A stretch of 64,000 bases of DNA. Source: Liriodendron chinense. Its lineage: Eukaryota > Streptophyta > Magnoliopsida > Magnoliales > Magnoliaceae. Of this stretch, positions 22,576 through 33,625 are shown one piece after another; the first letter of the stretch is position 1; each line of letters starts with the position of its first letter. The translations under genes and the position numbers were made by a program. A model generated the notes under the pieces. That model saw only the letters and a list, made by a program, of their open reading frames with translations, searched no databases and had not been told where the DNA came from. The stretch is taken from contig ML058386.1 in the NCBI GenBank assembly GCA_003013855.2, positions 1,054,001-1,118,000 of the forward strand, in the 5' to 3' direction.

Positions 22576-23185
22576 TGTTCGCTCGCCTCAAGTGTAAGGC
22601 TGCGATGTAGTAATAAAACTCGGTAAGACCGAGGTCGATCCACAGGGAAAGAGTAACAGCTTTCAAATCACTCCAGCAACTCAGCTTTATATAGGAAATT
22701 CAGATTCAATGGTGTTAAACAAGAAATTTATGAGAAATCAGAGATATAATGTACTAAGGCTTTCAAGGATCCACTTGTAGCAATCCTATGTCAATTCAGT
22801 CAATCCAAGTAGAGAACACAATTAGATTTGAAGTCCTATCTCTCATCTAATTGGAAAATAAAGCATTCACACACATTCATCCAATTCAAGTTGAACTTCC
22901 AAGTTCAAGTCCATTCCATCAATGTAGAATTCAAATTCATAGCCTGCGGAGTAACAGCCATGCCTATGGACTATGGCCTGCTCAAGGATTACTATAATTC
23001 GAATATAAACAAGCAACCTGTGATAATCTCAGAGAATTAAAAGGAATTCATGTCCGGAGCACATGAACTCAGATAAGACATCTCAAACTACCATCTTTTG
23101 AACTGAAACATAAGGAAAATCTAACTTTGAATTGAAAAATACTTGAATCAAACTGAAATTAACATAGAATTGGCTACAAGCTTCA

Positions 23186-23207
23186 CCTCTCAGCCTTAGC
23201 TGAGAGG
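23186..23207 (-). other. Leader hairpin of E4 3' LTR
   Basis: Perfect 9-bp stem, arms CCTCTCAGC and GCTGAGAGG with a 4-nt loop. Confidence 0.78.
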
Positions 23208-23367
23208 TTTTAGCCGAGCATAGTCATGCTACAACTAAAAACTCAAAAATAAAGCATAAAACTAGAAAAACCCGAAGATAGATGTTGCAGACGCTCCACA
23301 GTCACCTTCAGCCTCCAAACTCACGTTCCTTCTCTTCTCTGATACCTTAGGGAGAGCCCCTAGGTGG

Positions 23368-23376
23368 CCTTTTATA
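23368..23376 (-). promoter_or_regulatory. TATA box of E4 3' LTR
   Basis: TATAAAAGG on the minus strand, about 100 bp downstream of the array in LTR orientation. Confidence 0.8.
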
Positions 23377-23471
23377 GCAACAATCCTCCCTTGCGTCGGA
23401 TTCTGCGAAATCCTACGCCTTGCGCAGCAATTTTCGGAGTCCCGAATTAGAAAGGACTCCTTCTTACGCAG

Positions 23472-23770
23472 AGCCGACCGGTCGTGACCGGTCGGACTGA
23501 TTTTCCATGCATTCCAGGGGGTACTGCCGACCAGTCATGACCGGTCGGACAGACCTGTCCACAGTGTCCAGCGTGCATGCCCGACCGGTCATGACCGTTC
23601 GGGCTCTTTTTGCCTTGATCCAGTATACATGGCCGACCGGTCGTGACCGGTCGGCCTATCTTCAACTTGCGAAGCCTTCATACAGTGTGCATGGCCGACC
23701 GGTCAGGACCGATCGGCCTCTCTTCTACTTGTTCCTGTGATGTGGCTGACCGGTCGGACGACCGGTCAAC
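23472..23770. repeat. GACCGGTC palindrome array in E4 3' LTR
   Basis: Six units spaced about 50-60 bp. Five are octamer pairs with 2-nt spacers (GT, AT, AT, GT, AG); the sixth has a 4-nt spacer, GACCGGTC-GGAC-GACCGGTC. Confidence 0.95.
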
Positions 23771-23983
23771 CTTATTTTTCTTCATCTTTTTCTTCTTTTT
23801 TCCTTGGTCCATCTTAGGACTTCATCCAATGTCTTCAAATATAATCTTTTGGCTCCAATTTGATGAAATCCACTCTTATCTCTACAACCACAAAACACAT
23901 GTTAGGTGGGCCTTTAAACCATGAAAATCATGCAAACTATGTAGTGTAATGGGCAATGCAATGTATAAATTGGAGGTTCAACA

Positions 23984-25128
23984 CACCCCCCAACCATCTT
24001 TTTGCTAGTCCCGAGCAAAACATGCGTGAAACAGTTTCAAACCTCCAAATCCAACTCTCTTCCAGAAATCATGTTTCTATCCATTCCAAGATGTATAAGT
24101 GTAAAATTTGGAAAAATTAGGTGTTAGAAGATGAACCTTGGACTCTCAAAACATAAAAAGTGTTTACATGAAATCCCCGTTGATTGATTGATAAATAGAA
24201 GAACTCGAACAAATTCCACCTAGTGTGCATAGTGAAGGATCATCTCACAAGTTCCTGGAATCATCTTCTACATAGATTAAGTAGACCAAGGATTTTAAGG
24301 TGCACAGAGCAACAGCAAGCCTATGACAGGAATTTGCCTTACCGTCCTTCCGACGGCTTTCACACTACGTCCCATTTCCAGCTTTGGTTACGGTTCGACC
24401 ATCCCCCGGTTGGTAATAGGTAGCCCTTTTCGGAATTTTCCACCATTTTTCTTTCCTTCCCGATTTCATCCTTTCTTTCCTTTTTCTTTTAAATTAGATA
24501 GGATTTTTAGAAATCTATATCTTCCGTTATTTTCCCATGGACAAGGATGGACAAAATACCCCGGCTTGGCTGCTCAACACCTTTAATTCAAAGTCTAGCT
24601 AATCTACAAATCACATAAACCTGTCACTCATGAAAATCGTGTAATGTGAACTTGGTGTAAAGCTATTCAAATTTTCTATCAATCACAACAATAGGGGAAC
24701 TATCATATAAAACCATTATGTTGGAAGAAATTCAAGACTACAACATCACACACTTCGTTTCTCCTTTTTTTTTTTTTTTCTACTTATAGCCTCAAATGTA
24801 TAGAAACAAAATTTTCTAAAAGAGTTTTGAGATGTTAGAAAATTCGAAAAAAATTTCGAAAAAATTTTGCCGCATATGAAGCTCGAAATGTTACAATATG
24901 CTAGATGAGGGATCTCATCTCACCCCCCAACCAAATCTTGCATTGTCCTCAATGTAAAAAGATAGTCAATAAGCATGAACATGAGAGTAATGGTAAAATA
25001 TGAGAGAGTGAGAGTAATAGTACCTGAGAGCGCGATCATGGAAGTCTGCAACTCCAACAACTAAATCCTACTAAAACAGTAAAACAAAACTAAACCTACC
25101 TATGCTATACCTCCATCAGACTAGGAGA
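23984..25128 (-). other. E4 non-coding 3' region with PPT
   Basis: PPT 23984-23991 (GGGGGGTG on the minus strand), conserved structured block about 24320-24440, a T15 run at 24765-24779, and the internal purine tract at 24921-24935. No env-like frame on either strand. Confidence 0.85.
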
Positions 25129-26307
25129 TCAATCATCCTGATAGACAGGATCATTCAGGGAGATGGACATGTCCTCTGAATCAAATTTCTCAACAAATGG
25201 TTTAAGGCGTTGTCCATTAACTTTGAAACAGTCACCATTTGCTGCATTCTCAATCTCAACAGCCCCATGAGGAAAAACTTCTTTAACAATATATGGGCCG
25301 GTCCATCGAGATCGTAATTTTCTCGGAAAAAGATGAAGTCGGGCATTATACAAGAGCACTTTCTGTCCTTCATGGAAAGATTTCCTTAAGATGTGCTTGT
25401 CATGAAAGGCCTTCATCTTGCTCTTGTAAATTCTCGAATTCTCATATGCATCGTTCCGGATCTCATCAAGCTCATTTAATTGAAGTTTGCGAAGCGAGCT
25501 AGCCTTGTCTATGTCAAAATTTAGGGCCCGAATTGCCCAATAGGCTTTGTGTTCTATCTCCACAGGCAAGTGGCAAGCTTTCCCATAGACAAGTCTATAA
25601 GGGGACATTCCAATGGGTGTCTTGTAGGCAGTACGGTGAGCCCAAAGTGCATCATCTAATCGTAGGGACCAATCCTTGCGATCCGGTCTCACCGTCTTTT
25701 CTAAAATCTGCTTGATTTCCCTATTGGAGATTTCAACTTGTCCACTTGTTTGTGGGTGGTATGGGGTACTCACTTTGTGCCTAATACCATATTTCTTCAT
25801 CAAAGTTTCAAAAGGTCTATTGTAAAAGTGAGCACCACCATCACTAATAATGGCTCGAGGGGTCCCAAATCTAGAAAGTATGTTTTCTTTGAGAAACTTG
25901 AGAACCGTACGATGATCATTGGTTCTACATGGGATAGCCTCTATCCATTTAGACACATAGTCTACGGCAAGCAGAATATAGACATGTCCAAAAGATGAGG
26001 GGAATGGTCCCATGAAATCGATGCCCCAACAGTCAAAGACTTCAAGATGTTGAATTGGGGTGAGAGGCATCATATTTCGACGGGATAATCCTCCTAACTT
26101 CTGGCAGCGCTCGCACGCTTTGTAAAATTCGTGGGTGTCCTTAAATAACGTGGGCCAATAAAAACCACACTGCAGAATTTTTGCAGTTGTTTTCTTGGCT
26201 GAAAAATGACCCCCACATGCTTGATCATGACAAAAGGAGATGACTGAATTGTATTCATCATCGGGGACGCATCTCCTTATAATTTGGTCTGGGCAATATT
26301 TAAACAA
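25129..26307 (-). CDS. pol: E4 integrase portion of pol (open)
   Basis: An uninterrupted 392-residue stretch that inserts element cDNA into the host genome. The zinc-binding set is His27, His34, Cys65 and Cys68. The catalytic core has Asp97 (GIDFMGPFP), Asp156 (ISDGGAHF) and Glu192 (QVEISN), with 35 residues between the last two. A GPY-type C-terminal module (WTGPYIVKEV) follows, and it ends QDD. It is separated from RNase H only by a TAG at 26317-26319 where relatives have TGG. It is really the C-terminal part of one polyprotein, not a separate gene, so the methionine at its start is not a true initiation site. Confidence 0.93.
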   Translation of the reverse strand: MFKYCPDQIIRRCVPDDEYNSVISFCHDQACGGHFSAKKTTAKILQCGFYWPTLFKDTHEFYKACERCQKLGGLSRRNMMPLTPIQHLEVFDCWGIDFMGPFPSSFGHVYILLAVDYVSKWIEAIPCRTNDHRTVLKFLKENILSRFGTPRAIISDGGAHFYNRPFETLMKKYGIRHKVSTPYHPQTSGQVEISNREIKQILEKTVRPDRKDWSLRLDDALWAHRTAYKTPIGMSPYRLVYGKACHLPVEIEHKAYWAIRALNFDIDKASSLRKLQLNELDEIRNDAYENSRIYKSKMKAFHDKHILRKSFHEGQKVLLYNARLHLFPRKLRSRWTGPYIVKEVFPHGAVEIENAANGDCFKVNGQRLKPFVEKFDSEDMSISLNDPVYQDD

Positions 26308-26319
26308 TAGAGGTTCATC

Positions 26320-27826
26320 CTAGAAAAATCTGCGCACTTCTCTTAGAAATTTACGTTTGTCTTGCGCAGTCCAATGAGTCGGCATCGCACCTGTAGAAAG
26401 ATAATTGGCTATATCAGCGTACCATGGTGGATGCATAGCAACAAAGAGTTGCTCGTCAGGGAATGAGTCCTCAATAGGTGACTCGTCAATGGAATTTGGT
26501 AGGACTAGGCGAGATAGATGATCCGCCACCACATTTTCTACCCCCTTCTTATCTTTGATCTCCAGGTCGAATTCTTGAAGGAGTAGGATCCATTAGCAAT
26601 CGGGGCTTAGTATCCTTCTTAGAAAGAAGGTATTTTAGCGCCGCATGATCCGTATAAACAATAACTTTGAATCCTATTAAGTATGGCCTGAATTTGTCCA
26701 AGGCAAAGATGACAGCTAGGAGCTCTTTCTCCGTAGTTGAATAATTAACTTGGGCAGGATTCAAGGTCCTACTCGCGTAGTAGATGACATGGGGCTTTTT
26801 ATCTTTCTTTTGGCCTAACACCGCCCCAATAGCAAAATCGCTCGCATCGCACATCAACTCAAAAGGCATGGACCAATCTGGTGGTTGCATGATAGGAGCA
26901 GTTGTCAACATGTCTTTTAGCTTTGAAAAAGCTAATTGACATTCGGCACTCCACTCAAATTGGTTCTCCTTTTGTAGAAGGTTGCATAAAGGCCTTGAGA
27001 TGTGACTAAAGTCCTTTATAAACCTTCGATAGAAACCGGCGTGTCCAAGGAAGGACCGCACATCACGTATGCTTTTGGGTGGTGGTAGATTGGAAATTAT
27101 GTAAATTTTCGCCCGGTCTACCTCTATTCCATTGGACGAGATGATGTGTCCAAGGACTATTCCTCTTTGTACCATGAAATGGCACTTTTCCCAGTTTAAT
27201 ACAAGTTGTTTTTCCTCACACCTCATCAAGACCAACTTCAAGTGCTCGAGACACTCATCAAATGTACTACCAAAAACAGAGAAATCATCCATGAACACCT
27301 CAAGAAACTCACCCACCATGTCTGAGAAAATACTCAACATGCATCGTTGGAATGTGGCGGGTGCATTACATAACCCGAATGGCATCCTTCGGTAAGCGAA
27401 GGTACCAAACGGGCATGTAAATGTGGTTTTCTCTTGGTCTTCCGGAGCTATCTCGATTTGGTTGTATCCGGAATAGCCATCTAGGAAGCAATAATAGGGA
27501 TGGCCTGCCAACCTCTCCAAAATTTGATCCATAAACGGGAGAGGGAAGCGGTCTTTCCTAGTGACCGTGTTGAGCTTCCTATAATCAATGCACATACGCC
27601 AACCGGTAGTCACCCTAGTCGGTATAAGCTCGTTGTTGGCGTTTTCAATGATGGTAATACCGGATTTCTTGGGGACAACTTGGGTAGGACTCACCCATTG
27701 GCTATCTGAGATGGGGTAGATGATACCCACATCCAATAGCTTTAACACCTCGGCTTTGACAACCTCCATCATGTTTGGATTTAGCCGTCTTTGAGGTTGT
27801 CTAGTCGTTTTTTGCGTTTTCTTCAA
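26320..27826 (-). pseudogene. pol: E4 RT and RNase H, one frameshift
   Basis: RT with MCIDYRKLNTVTRKD, YRRMPFGLCNAPATFQ and catalytic FMDD (about 27285-27296, near residue 178 of the open stretch from 27826). RNase H follows (MCDASDFAIGAVLG, TEKELLAVIFAL, YTDHAALKYLL). Near 26595 two bases are missing where siblings read RWILLLQEF, so the frame shifts. The remainder (VADHLSRLVL..., 26532-26320) leads to the TAG before integrase. At the upstream end an extra A in a run near 27812 puts RT out of frame with gag-PR. Confidence 0.92.
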
Positions 27827-30567
27827 GGTGTATACGGTGAGTGCAAACCGAAGGATCTATCCCTTTGAGATCCGCTATTGTCCAGCCTATGGCTTCCCGG
27901 TGTTTTTTGAGTAACTCAATCAACTTGAGCTCTTGGTCTTTCTCTAGGTGGGAGGCAATGACAACTAGGAAAGTTTCCTCTTGACTCAAATATACATATT
28001 TAAGCTCGAATGGCAATGGTTTGAGGTCAAGCTTCGGTGGTTTGATGCTAGACGGTAGAGGCCTTGATGTGGTTGGTGGCAATTTTTCAAAATGGGGCCT
28101 CCACCGGCTAGTATCAACTACCGGTCTTTCTATATTTAATGCATGCACAATCTCACTAATGATGGGGTCTTTAGAATCCATGAAGTGTGCTAAGCATGTC
28201 TCCAAGCTTTCTAGTGGTTCAAGTTGGAGGAGTTCTTCTTCTTCAATGATTTCAAGCATGTTTACATCGAAGAACTCGTCATCATTGACATCCCTATGTC
28301 TTTTGCCCAAGTGAAACACATTCACTTCTAGTGTCATGTTTCCAAAAGATAGTTGCATCACCCCATTCCGGCAATTGATGATTGCATTTGATGTGGCAAG
28401 GAATGGGCGACCTAATATTACCGGTATTTGGGTGCTAGCATCCAAAACCGGTTGTGTGTCCAAGACTATAAAATCTACTGGGTAGTAGAATTTGTCAACT
28501 TGGACTAGAACATCCTCAACTATCCCCCTCGGTACACGGATAGAGCTATCAGCGAGTTGCAATGTGGTTTTGGTGGGTTTTAATTCACCAAGACCCAATT
28601 GCTCATATACCGAGTATGGGATCAAGTTCACGCTTGCCCCCAAGTCTAACAAGGCACGTTCAATCCGGTAGTCTCCAATGATACATGAGACGGTGGGACT
28701 ACCGGGATCTTTGAATTTTGGGGGGGTCTTTTGAGTGAGGATGGCACTAACTTGCTCAGTCAAGAAGGCCTTTTGCTGCACATTATATTTGCATTTTGTT
28801 GTGCATAGGTCTTTTAGAAACTTGGCATAAGAAGGAATTTGTTTGATGGCATCAAGCAAAGGGATGTTGATTTTGACTTGTCTGAAAATCTCAAGAATAT
28901 CTTGAGAATTTGGGAGAGATTTTGGGGCAACCAATCTCGAAGGAAATGGTGCTACGGGCTTGTAAATGCGTTCCGGTTGTTGTGGGGCTAAGTTAGATCC
29001 ATTTTCATCCTCAGAAATTACCGGATCATTAGGCTCATCGGCCTTCACCGGAATAGTTTTATCAATTTGTTTACCACTTCTAAGGGTGGTAATGGATTTA
29101 GCTTGCTCCATGTTTTGGTTGGTAGGATTAGGGATGCTTACTTCATGTACTTGCTTTGGATTGGGCTGAGGTTGGGCCGGAAAGGTCCCTTCCCTAGCAT
29201 TCAAGCGTCCCTTAATCTCATCAACCGAGACTTTCAGCTCTTGGAACATTTGCTGATTCGATTCATTTATTTGTGCTTGCCCTTGCATAAACATCTTCAA
29301 GGTATCCTCCAATGAGAATTGAGGTAGGGCCATATTTTGCATGGGTGGCCCTCTTTGGGAGTTGGTAGGATTGCCCGTAGGAGCATTCTTCCAACTGAAA
29401 TTTGGGTGGTTCTTCCAACTCTCATTGTACGTGTTACCTACCGGTCCATTGAAGGGCCGTTGATAACCATATGTAGCATTGGCTGTCTCTTGTAGCACTT
29501 CCCTAAACGCAGGAATTGTGGGACAATCTTGCGTAGCGTGTAAATCGGTGAGGCAAATCCCACATACGGTTTCAACAGCTTCCTTGGACTTGGAAACCCC
29601 ACTTTTACTAAGTTCCATGGCCTCAACCTTCCTTGTGAGGTTGGCTATCCTTGCATTCACATCGTCTTCCTCCTTAAGGACATAGATCCCTCCTTTCTCT
29701 TGAGTGGGCTTGGAGTTCTTGGGTTTTTCTGAGGTATCCCAAGATTGGGCGTTTTCAGCCAACATGTCCAAGTAACTCCAAGCCTCATCTGGGTTTTTAC
29801 TCATAAACTCGCCATTGCACATCATTTCCACAAATTGGCGCATATTGGAGGTTAATCCATCATTGAAAAAATTTATAACGCGCCAACTCTCATAGCCATG
29901 ATGTGGGTAAGCAAGCAGGAGTTCCTTAAATCGTTCCCAACATTGGGAAAAAGATTCACCCTCTTTAGCCGAGAAATTCATTATGGCTCTTCGAAGGGTG
30001 TTTGTTTTATGAGCCGGGAAGAACTTTTTCAAGAATTCCCGGTTCATCTCAACCCAATCGAATGTGGTCTAAGAGAGTGGAGCCAATCCTTGGCTCTTTC
30101 TTTCAAAGTGAAGGGAAAAAGTTTAAGTCTGATTGTATCCTCGAAAACATTGGGATAATGCAAGGTGGCCAACACTTCTTCAAATTCTTGCAAGTGTAAG
30201 TATGGGCGGTCAGAGTCTAGCCCATGGAATTTAGGTAAAAGTTGGATTATGCCTGGTTTAATGTCAATGGTTCCACCGTTTGCTGGTAGAACTATGCAAG
30301 ATGGTGTAATTGCACGGGCAGGTTGTAGGTAGTCCCGTAATGATCTCATTGGAGGAACATTATGTACCTCATTCTCTCCTACTCCTTCCTGATTTGCGTT
30401 TGTAGTTGGAGTAGGGGGGGAGGATTCCTTGCTGGTGTTTGATCCATACTCCCCAAACTTTCACAATGCTCTTGAAAATTCCGGACTCGTCTATGGACTG
30501 ACAATGGTCCAACTAAACCACCTTCAGATTGGAGACGATTTGAGTGGTTACGTTCCCAACGGGACAT
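27801..30567 (-). pseudogene. gag: E4 gag and protease, nearly intact
   Basis: Starts MSRWERNHSNR at 30567, the likely gag start because E2 and E5 begin alike. A stop at about 30379-30381 and a small frameshift near 30045 interrupt the N-terminal part. From 30047 a 748-residue stretch is open. It holds the capsid-like core (FKELLLAYPHHGYESWR), a CX2CX4HX4C zinc knuckle at residues 162-175 (C162, C165, H170, C175), a short helical LEDTLKMFMQGQ segment, a Pro/Lys-rich linker, the protease active site DLGAS near residue 468, and an acidic linker toward RT. It provides the particle shell and processing enzyme. It ends at ENAKND because of one extra A. Confidence 0.92.
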
Positions 30568-30790
30568 AAACCACTCAATCAGAAATCAAAACTAATCCTA
30601 ACCTAGAAAACTTCAATCTGAACTAAAAATTCTGAAAAAGCTAAGTTAGAAAGGTATCACCTGATGCGCTTGAACTGAAAGAAGAATTCCTACAAAATAG
30701 AAAACTATGCTAGTTCTAAGAAAAATCAGAAAAACCTATCTACTTCTACTTCTACAGCTACTGAAACTATTTGAAAACTATTATCTAATT

Positions 30791-30808
30791 TCTCCGGCAA
30801 CGGCGCCA
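30791..30808 (-). other. E4 primer binding site (tRNA-Asp)
   Basis: On the minus strand TGGCGCCGTTGCCGGAGA, six bases after the LTR; 17 of 18 bases agree with the sibling PBS (A for G near the end). Confidence 0.88.
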
Positions 30809-31424
30809 AAAACTTGTTCACTCGCCTCAAGTGTAAGGCTGCGATGTAGTAATAAAACTCGGTAAGACCGAGGTCGATCCACAGGGAAAGAGTAACAGCT
30901 TTCAAATCACTCCAGCAACTCAGCTTTATATAGGAAATTCAGATTCAATGGTGTTAAACAAGAAATTTATGAGAAATCAGAGATATAATGTACTAAGGCT
31001 TTCAAGGATCCACTTGTAGCAATCCTATGTCAATTCAGTCAATCCAAGTAGAGAACACAATTAGATTTGAAGTCCTATCTTTCATATAATTGGAAAATAA
31101 AGCATTCACACACATTCATCCAATTCAAGTTGAACTTCCAAGTTCAAGTCCATTCCATCAATGTAGAATTCAAATTCATAGCCTGCGGAGTAACAGCCAT
31201 GCCTATGGACTATGGCCTGCTCAAGGATTACTATAATTCAAATATAAACAAGCAACCTGTGATAATCTCAGAGAATTAAAAGGAATTCATGTCCGGAGCA
31301 CATGAACTCAGATAAGACATCTCAAACTACCATCTTTTGAACTGAAACATAAGGAAAATCTAACTTTGAATTGAAAAATACTTGAATCAAACTGAAATTA
31401 ACATAGAATTGGCTACAAGCTTCA

Positions 31425-31446
31425 CCTCTCAGCCTTAGCTGAGAGG
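31425..31446 (-). other. Leader hairpin of E4 5' LTR
   Basis: Same perfect 9-bp CCTCTCAGC / GCTGAGAGG stem as in the other LTR. Confidence 0.78.
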
Positions 31447-31606
31447 TTTTAGCCGAGCATAGTCATGCTACAACTAAAAACTCAAAAATAAAGCATAAAA
31501 CTAGAAAAACCCGAAGATAGATGTTGCAGACGCTCCACAGTCACCTTCAGCCTCCAAACTCACGTTCCTTCTCTTCTCTGATACCTTAGGGAGAGCCCTT
31601 AGGTGG

Positions 31607-31615
31607 CCTTTTATA
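31607..31615 (-). promoter_or_regulatory. TATA box of E4 5' LTR
   Basis: TATAAAAGG on the minus strand. This is the promoter that would drive the element. Confidence 0.82.
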
Positions 31616-31710
31616 GTAACAATCCTCCCTTGCGTCGGATTCTGCGAAATCCTACGCCTTGCGCAGCAATTTTCGAAGTCCCGAATTAGAAAGGACTCCT
31701 TCTTACGCAG

Positions 31711-32010
31711 AGCCGACCGGTCGTGACCGGTCGGACTGATTTTCCATGCATTCCAGGGGGTACTGCCGACCGGTCATGACCGGTCGGACAGACCTGTCCA
31801 CAGTGTCCAGCGTGCATGCCCGACCGGTCATGACCGGTCGGGCTCTTTTTGCCTTGATCCAGTATACATGGCCGACCGGTCGTGACCGGTCGGCCTATCT
31901 TCAACTTGCGAAGCCTTCATACAGTGTGCATGGCCGACCGGTCAGGACCGGTCGGCCTCTCTTCTACTTGTTCCTATGATGTGGCTGACCGGTCGGACGA
32001 CCGGTCAGCC
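31711..32010. repeat. GACCGGTC palindrome array in E4 5' LTR
   Basis: Six units, all with consensus octamers; the sixth again has the 4-nt GGAC spacer. It is directly upstream of the TATA box in element orientation. Confidence 0.96.
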
Positions 32011-32222
32011 TTATTTTTCTTCATCTTTTTCTTCTTTTTTCCTTGGTCCATCTTAAGACTTCATCCAATGTCTTCAAATATAATCTTTTGGCTCCAATTT
32101 GATGAAATCCACTCTTATCTCTACAATCACAAAACACATGTTAGGTGGGCCTTTAAACCATGAAAATCATGCAAACTATGTAGTGTAATGGGCAATGCAA
32201 TGTATAAATTGGAGGTTCAACA

Positions 32223-33427
32223 GTTTGATCGTACCGGTTGAAGAAAGATAGATCATTCAGAAAGATCCAACTGCGCAGATTTTATAAAAGCCCTAAGTGT
32301 TCTAATTTTCGGACCATATTCTGGAATTGTTTTGGACAATCTAATCCGTTCATCATGTAGAAGAGGAAAGTATTTACCAATGTTCAAAATTTGATATCAA
32401 TCCGACCTCTGTACACTCCGGGGCGTTGAAAGCAAGATGACTGGTTCTGAAGGTACCCGAATTGTGCGATTTTGAGAGGCGGTTGCTGATTGATTGGTGG
32501 GCCCATTCAGAAGATAATCTTGCAAAACTAAATCATCTATGAGGAAGATCACATTACAAGAAAGCTATAAATCAAATTTGAAGGCAATCCAACCATTGGT
32601 TAAGCCGTACGGAGTGAAACAGAATCTGTTGTGTTGCAGTACTCTTGTTGTATTATAAAAGGAGGTGCTCTCTTCTATTCCAAATCAAGCAAGGATGTGG
32701 GAAGCAAGGAGTTCAAGTCCTAGGAGGCTACCTAGCCTCCTACAACTAGTTTTTCTTCCTTTTCTTAGTTCTAGTTCTAGTTTTAATATGCTTTTCCTTA
32801 GCTAACCTTTTAGCTAGAGCTAAAGGTGAAATTTGTAGTTGGTTTCAATGCTTTAATTCTTTTATTTCAAGTACCATTTTCTTAACTTTGGATTTTAAAG
32901 TTTTAGTTTGAATAAAGTTTGATTTTTTAGAAGTTTTGTGAGAGTTTGTGTGCTCCAAACATGAGTTCCTTGCAATTCTCTGAGATTACCATGATTGGGT
33001 TGTTTGAATTCGAATTGTAGTAACCCTTGAGCATGCCATAGTCCACAGGCATGGCTGTTGCTCCGAAGGCTACAAGTTCAAGTTCTATGTGCTTAATTAG
33101 AACTCGAAATCTGATTTCCAGATTTAAGTGGGATTGTTTGTGCTTGAATGTTATATCTTTCAATTAGATGAGAGATAGGACTTTAATTCTAATTGTGTTA
33201 TACTTAGATGAATGGATTGGCATTGGACTACTACAAGTGGATCATTGATGCTCTAGTTCTTCTTAATTTCAGATTTTCCTATTTCATGTGAAAAATCATT
33301 TTCCTAAATTTCTTAGATTCTAGTTATTAGAGTACTTGGAATTGTTTACCTCTTTCCCTGTAGATCGACCTCGGTCTTACCGAGATTTATTACTACATCG
33401 CAGTCTTATACTTGAGGCGAGCGAATA
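32223..33427 (+). repeat. E3 3' LTR, right piece
   Basis: Begins with the second GTTTG and ends GCGAATA. TATA 32654-32662, leader stem near 32806-32828, U5 hairpin near 33370-33386. It aligns with 17604-18816 of the 5' LTR. Confidence 0.92.
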
Positions 33428-33625
33428 GTCAAGACCGGTCGGCCACTCCACTGGCCACATTCGAAGGACGTTGGATGAAGGACCAGTTAGGTCCGACTGG
33501 TCAAGACCGGTCGGCCAATAGGTCGGCCACCCATCTATACTCCCTGGACTGTCAAACAGAGAGGTCCGACCAGTGGTGAACGGTCGGCCAGCCCAGTCCA
33601 ACCAGTCTTGACCGGTCGGCCACAT
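33428..33625. repeat. GACCGGTC array in E1 3' LTR
   Basis: Continues from 16885-16918 across the E3 insertion. About four units, several decayed (GACTGGTC, GACCAGTG), mixed with clean pairs. Confidence 0.9.

Larger units (their letters stand above)
22576..23983 (-). repeat. E4 3' LTR
   Basis: 1408 bp, A-type. U5 hairpin 22619-22633, leader hairpin 23186-23207, TATA on the minus strand at 23368-23376, palindrome array 23472-23770. Three of the differences from the other LTR fall in palindrome units (GACCAGTC, GACCGTTC and GACCGATC for GACCGGTC). Confidence 0.96.
22576..32222 (-). mobile_element. E4: recent, nearly intact Athila element
   Basis: 9.65 kb on the minus strand with LTRs 22576-23983 and 30815-32222, both 1408 bp, flanked by a perfect GTTTG duplication (22571-22575, 32223-32227). 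I count about 14 substitutions and no indel between the LTRs, about 1%. Gag-pol has only a handful of lesions. It is the youngest visible layer in this part of the nest. Confidence 0.96.
30815..32222 (-). repeat. E4 5' LTR
   Basis: 1408 bp. U5 hairpin 30858-30872, leader hairpin 31425-31446, TATA on the minus strand 31607-31615, array 31711-32010. The palindrome units are all consensus here, whereas the 3' LTR has three decayed ones. Confidence 0.96.
16919..33427 (+). mobile_element. E3: non-autonomous Athila-related element, hit by E4
   Basis: LTRs at 16919-18816 and 21934-22575 + 32223-33427, PBS, one long unknown frame instead of gag-pol, 3' region and PPT. It is flanked by a perfect GTCAA duplication (16914-16918, 33428-33432). 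The last LTR bases are GCGAATA rather than GCGAACA, one transition. Without E4 it is about 6.9 kb. It must have been mobilised by proteins of a related autonomous element. Confidence 0.93.

Noticed and set aside
27801..27830. A slippery heptamer A-AAA-AAC just before the stop that ends the E4 gag-PR frame, suggesting programmed -1 frameshifting into RT.
   Set aside because: RT lies in the +1 frame relative to gag-PR, not -1. In E2 and E5 gag-pol is continuous here, and E4 has one extra A in the run, so this is an ordinary insertion mutation.
31746..31979. Frames in the arrays encoding repeated Arg-Pro-Val-Thr-Gly-Arg peptides (also 23507-23740, 10169-10639, 63134-63424).
   Set aside because: They exist only because the palindrome lacks stops; they are open on both strands and are not conserved as proteins between LTRs.
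31711..32010. CRISPR-like array of regularly spaced palindromic repeats.
   Set aside because: The units are in retrotransposon LTR promoters of a plant, vary in sequence and spacing, have no constant-length unique spacers and no cas genes nearby.
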